Assembly: GCF_002575655.3 (NCBI RefSeq)
Contig: NC_053037.3
Location: forward strand, 249,397,135 to 249,461,134
DNA: 64,000 nt
From: Aegilops tauschii subsp. strangulata
Lineage: Eukaryota > Streptophyta > Magnoliopsida > Poales > Poaceae
Direction: 5' to 3'
How positions within the stretch are numbered: the stretch's first letter is position 1; each line of letters starts with the position of its first letter. The position numbers and the translations under genes are program-made. A model generated the notes under the pieces. That model was not told the origin of the DNA. It worked only from the letters and a program-made list of their open reading frames with translations, and did no database searches. Of the stretch, positions 60,101 through 64,000 are shown piece after piece.

Positions 60101-61556
60101 TGGATTTGTGTTCCGTGCTAACAAGCTATGCATTCCAGCTAGCTCTCTTCGTCTTTTGTTGTTGCAGGAGGCGCATGGAGGAGGATTAATGGGACACTTT
60201 GGCGTGAAGAAGACGGCGGACGTACTTGCTACACATTTCTTTTGGCCAAAGATGAGACGGGATGTTGAGCGTTTTGTTGCTCGCTGCACTACATGTCAAA
60301 AAGCTAAGTCACGACTCAATCCTCATGGTTTATATATGCCTTTGCCTGTACCTAGTGTTCCTTGGGAGGATATATCTATGGACTTTGTTTTAGGTTTACC
60401 TCGAACAAAGAAGGGGAGGGATAGCATATTTGTTGTCGTGGATAGATTCTCGAAAATGGCACACTTTATACCATGTCATAAAAGCGATGATGCTGTTAAT
60501 GTTGCTGATTTGTTTTTTCGTGAAATTATTCGCTTGCATGGTGTGCCAAATACTATTGTTTCAGATCGTGATACTAAATTTCTTAGCCACTTTTGGAGAT
60601 GTTTATGGGCTAAGTTGGGGACTAAACTGCTTTTTAGTACTACTTGTCACCCCCAAACTGATGGACAAACTGAAGTAGTCAATAGAACATTGTCTACTAT
60701 GCTTAGGGCTGTTTTGAAGAATAATAAGAAAATGTGGGAAGAATGCTTGCCTCATATTGAGTTTGCTTATAATCGTTCATTGCATTCTACTACTAAGATG
60801 TGCCCTTTTGAAATTGTGTATGGTTTCCTACCTCGTGCACCTATTGATTTGTTGCCTCTTCCATCTTCGGAGAAGGTTAATTTTGATGCTAAACAACGTG
60901 CTGAATTGATCTTAAAAATGCATGAGTTAACTAAGGAAAACATTGAGCGTATGAATGCTAAATATAAACTTGCTGGAGATAAGGGTAGAAAACATGTTGT
61001 GTTTGCACCTGGAGATCTTGTTTGGTTACATTTGCGTAAGGATAGATTTCCTGATTTGCGCAAATCAAAGCTAATGCCACGTGCTGATGGTCCTTTTAAG
61101 GTGTTAGAGAAAATAAATGATAATGCATATAAACTTGAGCTGCCTGCAGATTTTGGGGTTAGTCCCACTTTTAACATTGCAGATTTGAAGCCGTATTTGG
61201 GTGAGGAAGATGAGCTTCCGTCGAGGACGACTTCATTTCAAGAAGGGGAGGATGATGAGGACATCAATACCATTGTTACACCCACAGGCCCTGCTGCTAT
61301 ACATACTGGACCAATTACTAGAGCTCGCGCACGCCAATTAAATTACCAGGTACTTTCGTTTCTTGGTAATGATTCTAATGTTCATGAGAATATGATGCTG
61401 CCTAAATTGGATACATTTGTTTTGCTTACAAATGAAGGGCCTAGCTTTGAGAAGGATGAACATTGGAGCAAGAACAAGCATGGAGATGATGGCATGCGCA
61501 TGGGGAACAAGAACGGAGTTACAAGTGATGATTTCAGGACGTTGAAGCCACCATAA
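57114..61556 (+). pseudogene. A4 gag-pol, main part
   Basis: Aligns with A2 from Gag residue 228 to the C-terminus. Lesions: TGA at 57504-57506 (Arg CGA in SAGRPSS), a one-base loss near 58308, a one-base loss near 58607, TAA at 58783-58785 (Gln CAA), and a one-base loss near 59395. After that the frame is open to 61556 through RNase H, integrase and the full LTR-encoded tail. Inactive. Confidence 0.92.
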
Positions 61557-62169
61557 TGCGTGCATGAAGCCTTGGACGAAATATACAAGATGCTACTTCA
61601 TAACTTTCGTCCAGAGGCTATTCTAGGTGCTGCGTCACCTTATTATTGGGCCAGGCCCATGTAATTTCGAAATACATAAGTATAGGCTGTTTTTAGAGTC
61701 CGTATGTGTGGGGAAACAAGAGATAGGGTTGGTTTCGGACCCCTTCCTCAAGGGCCACGAAATTCCCCCCTCTTCCTCCATATATACAGCCCTTAGGGCG
61801 TCGTTTAGACTTTGGGTTTTGTTTAGATTAAAAGTTCGCCATAGCTGCAACTTCGCGTACTTCGTTTGTGTTCAGCGACCAGACAAAGGCGTCACAGAAC
61901 TCCACCTTGATCAATAAAGCTTTCATCTTATATTCGCAATATCCAGATTGCAATCTCAGTTCCTTGCTTGTTCTTCGTTTGCTCGCAGGAAATAGACCCT
62001 CGTGGTCAGGTTGATCGTGCTCCGGCGTGGTCGATAACCTCTCGGAGTTGGTTTAGCGATTGCTAAGGCGCGACGTCCTCGCACGTTCGTAGTCGGATCG
62101 TCAAAGTCGACTTCCATCAAAGCGATATTCATCATCTCATCGAAAGACGGGACACCTTTGCCTCTATCA
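61253..62169 (+). repeat. A4 3' LTR (917 bp)
   Basis: TGATGAGGAC...CCTCTATCA; five differences from the 5' copy, and an unbroken coding stretch at its start. Confidence 0.94.
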
Positions 62170-62174
62170 GTTTT

Positions 62175-62983
62175 TGAAGCAATTCACGTTGATAATATGG
62201 TGGAACCCAACGAGTACGCATAGCAGTTTTCAAAGCAGCCCAAGTAGCTGGAATAGGATATAATCTACAATGTTCAGACCACCATACACATGCAAAACTA
62301 GTGAAAGCACAAACAGCAGCAGCAACCCGTCTCTCCTCGGGATATTGTAAACATGTAAAACGTTGTTCAGTTTCTAACTCCCAAGTAAGATATACATCAG
62401 GAATGTATCTACCCTCAAACGGTGGAATATTCAGTTTATGTTTAGGAACATGGTCATGATCTCGTACCTGAGGTGGTGGTGCAGGCCTACCGTTGCGAAT
62501 ATATACCTGAGGTCGACCTGCGGGAGGTGGTGCTGGTGGCTGCACGTAGTTCTAATTTTGATCAACCTCATTCTCATAATCGCCCGCATAATCGTCATCC
62601 TCCTCAGCCGCCGCGGTAGCAGGAGCCAAAGAAGCATCAACAGTAGGTGCAGCGGCACCCGAATTTTGACCAGTCTCAATTGGAACGCGCTGTGCTCGTC
62701 CCACTTGATTTGGAAGGCGGCGTTGGAGATGTGGTTGTTGTTGTTGTAGAGGTGCGACAGGTGCAGCCGGTGGTGGTTGGGGAAGACGCTTGAGCAATTC
62801 ATTAAACCTGTTATCCAGCTTTGTCTCAAACGACTTCTCCACGGCATCTATCTTCTCCATAGCCTCTTCAAATCTGTTTAGCACATCTCCCACCTGGCCA
62901 CTCATCATTTGCTGAAATTTATCATGCAACCCCTTGTTCGTCATGTTCTCCCAATCAGTCTCATCGGCTTGTGATCCTGCCAT
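62175..62983 (-). pseudogene. A3 gag, N-terminal part
   Basis: ATG at 62983 (AACCATGG) opens the usual Gag N-terminus. TAG at 62554-62552 replaces the Gln codon of NQNYV (CAG to TAG). The frame then continues to the A4 insertion at about codon 270. Confidence 0.9.
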
Positions 62984-64000
62984 GGTTAGCAGCAATAGAA
63001 ACACAAAAGAATATGATCCTACAGACTACTAGGAAGTGGTGGTGATGGTGGTGTGTCACAAATCCTTCAAGCGAATCTCAAATTCTTACCAGTTCTTACC
63101 CAGCAGCAGGTGGTGATCGGCAACCGTTGTAGTCAAAACTCTCAAAGTGCTTGGATAGCGCGATTACCAGGGAGAGTCAAACGCATGACGTAGATGTGTG
63201 TGGAGCTGGGAAGGCTTATAATATGGTAGCAAAAAGGGTCAGCAATAATCAATTCAGATATGCAAAGTTGAATAAACGCTCAACGACGGTACTGTGCTGG
63301 TCCTAGGCTAGACCGTGCTAGAGACGCGAGCCTAGAACACTAACAAAATCACGGTGCTGCACGTAAACAAGGGAGGAGCACACTCTGAATTTTTTTCACT
63401 TATATTTTTTTGCACTTTTTTCCCTCTTTTTTTTCTTTTTTTTGCTCGGCAACAATTTTTTTTCGAAAAAGTCTACAAATGGTCTAAAAACTGCCTAGCC
63501 AGAATTTTCCAGACTTAGTTTTTTTTTTGAAACTGGAACTATTTTTCTACTGCGGGTAACACAAAAGTTTGGGAGTCCTTCTCTGTCCCGACTCGGAGTA
63601 TGGCGTGATCTGGAAATCCAAAACAAAGTAACAAAATACTGGACTTGGACTGGTGGCGGAGATGAATTTGGTGGAACTCGGACTGGTGGCGGATATATGT
63701 TGCAGGTGTACTCGGATTGGCGTGATGGCAGCGGATATGTGGTGGCGTATATGGACTCGGATTGGCGGTGAATATGTGGTGGTGGTATATGGCAACGGCG
63801 ATGAAGTTGGTGCGGTGGTGGTATATGGCAGCAGCGATGATGATGATGCGGTAGTGATATATGGCAGCGGCGACGTGACAACCTGTGAACAGAACTCGAA
63901 ACTCTAAAGGACTAGACGCTAAGACCAGCAACTTGACACGACGATGCAACCGCAAATTCAACAAAGCAAACACAGAAAAGATTATGCAAAGGCTCAGATT
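62984..64000 (-). other. A3 leader (partial)
   Basis: A1-type leader with a single 33-bp unit (about 63650-63690), T/A homopolymer runs (63385-63470) and CCACC-rich DNA. No gene is supported here. Confidence 0.75.

Larger units (their letters stand above)
57109..62169 (+). mobile_element. CRM-like element A4, 3' part
   Basis: Continuation of A4 after A5, from the CTTTC duplication to the end of its 3' LTR, then GTTTT and A3 gag on the minus strand. Confidence 0.94.
62170..64000 (-). mobile_element. CRM-like element A3, 5' part
   Basis: Rest of A3 after the GTTTT duplication (62170-62174): gag N-terminal part and leader. The window ends roughly 140 bp before the expected primer site and 5' LTR. 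Confidence 0.93.

Noticed and set aside
1..64000. Cellular genes, tRNA or rRNA genes, bacterial operons
   Set aside because: Every long frame maps to a retrotransposon domain. No cloverleaf, rRNA core or cellular enzyme motif was noticed; the tRNA-like matches are only primer-binding sites.

Overview
The window looks like intergenic DNA from a large grass genome, most likely Triticeae (wheat, Aegilops, barley or rye). It consists almost entirely of LTR retrotransposons nested inside one another. I found no cellular protein gene, tRNA or rRNA. Element families were recognised from protein motifs, LTR termini (TG...CA), primer-binding sites and target-site duplications (TSDs). Family names are from memory and therefore tentative.

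Layout, left to right. (E) 1-2060: 3' end of a Ty3/gypsy element with an antisense two-exon gene relic and a 3' LTR, apparently inserted in (B). (B) 2061-4348 plus 12202-14633: a minus-strand Athila-type gypsy element with gag, protease, RT and RNase H remnants and a 1.49 kb LTR. It is split by (A1) 4349-12201, a full-length CRM-like chromovirus with TSD TGGGT. B ends in (C), a plus-strand Ty1/copia element of BARE/Angela type whose pieces lie at 14634-15381, 22977-26161 and 35357-35513. C is broken by (A2) 15382-22976, an intact minus-strand CRM-like element with TSD TGTTC. It is also broken by a 171-bp MITE (23033-23203), by (D) 26162-35356, a minus-strand Athila-type element with gag and protease only (TSD CTCAG), and by (A6) 35514-38738, an internally deleted CRM-like element whose two flanks do not match. 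(B2) 38739-41484 is a rearranged fragment of the B family. (A3), minus strand from 41485 to past the window end, is interrupted by (A4), plus strand (TSD GTTTT), which is itself interrupted by (A5) 49236-57108 (TSD CTTTC). This is a three-level nest of one family.

The dominant family A has LTRs of about 917 bp starting TGATGAGG and ending CTCTATCA. A 10-nt match to the initiator-Met tRNA primer site lies 2 nt inside, followed by a leader of about 0.9-1.2 kb and one gag-pol frame of 1707 codons. The last 100 codons lie inside the 3' LTR. RT sequence and the reading frame entering the LTR resemble the CRM (centromeric retrotransposon) clade. The many self-nested copies suggest, but do not prove, a centromeric or pericentromeric origin.

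Only A2 (1707 codons, LTRs differing at 1 of 919 sites) and, with a shortened C-terminus, A5 keep an open gag-pol frame. All other coding regions are decayed. Family A elements are proposed to copy through a polyprotein: Gag packages RNA, protease matures it, RT/RNase H makes cDNA, and integrase inserts it with 5-bp TSDs.
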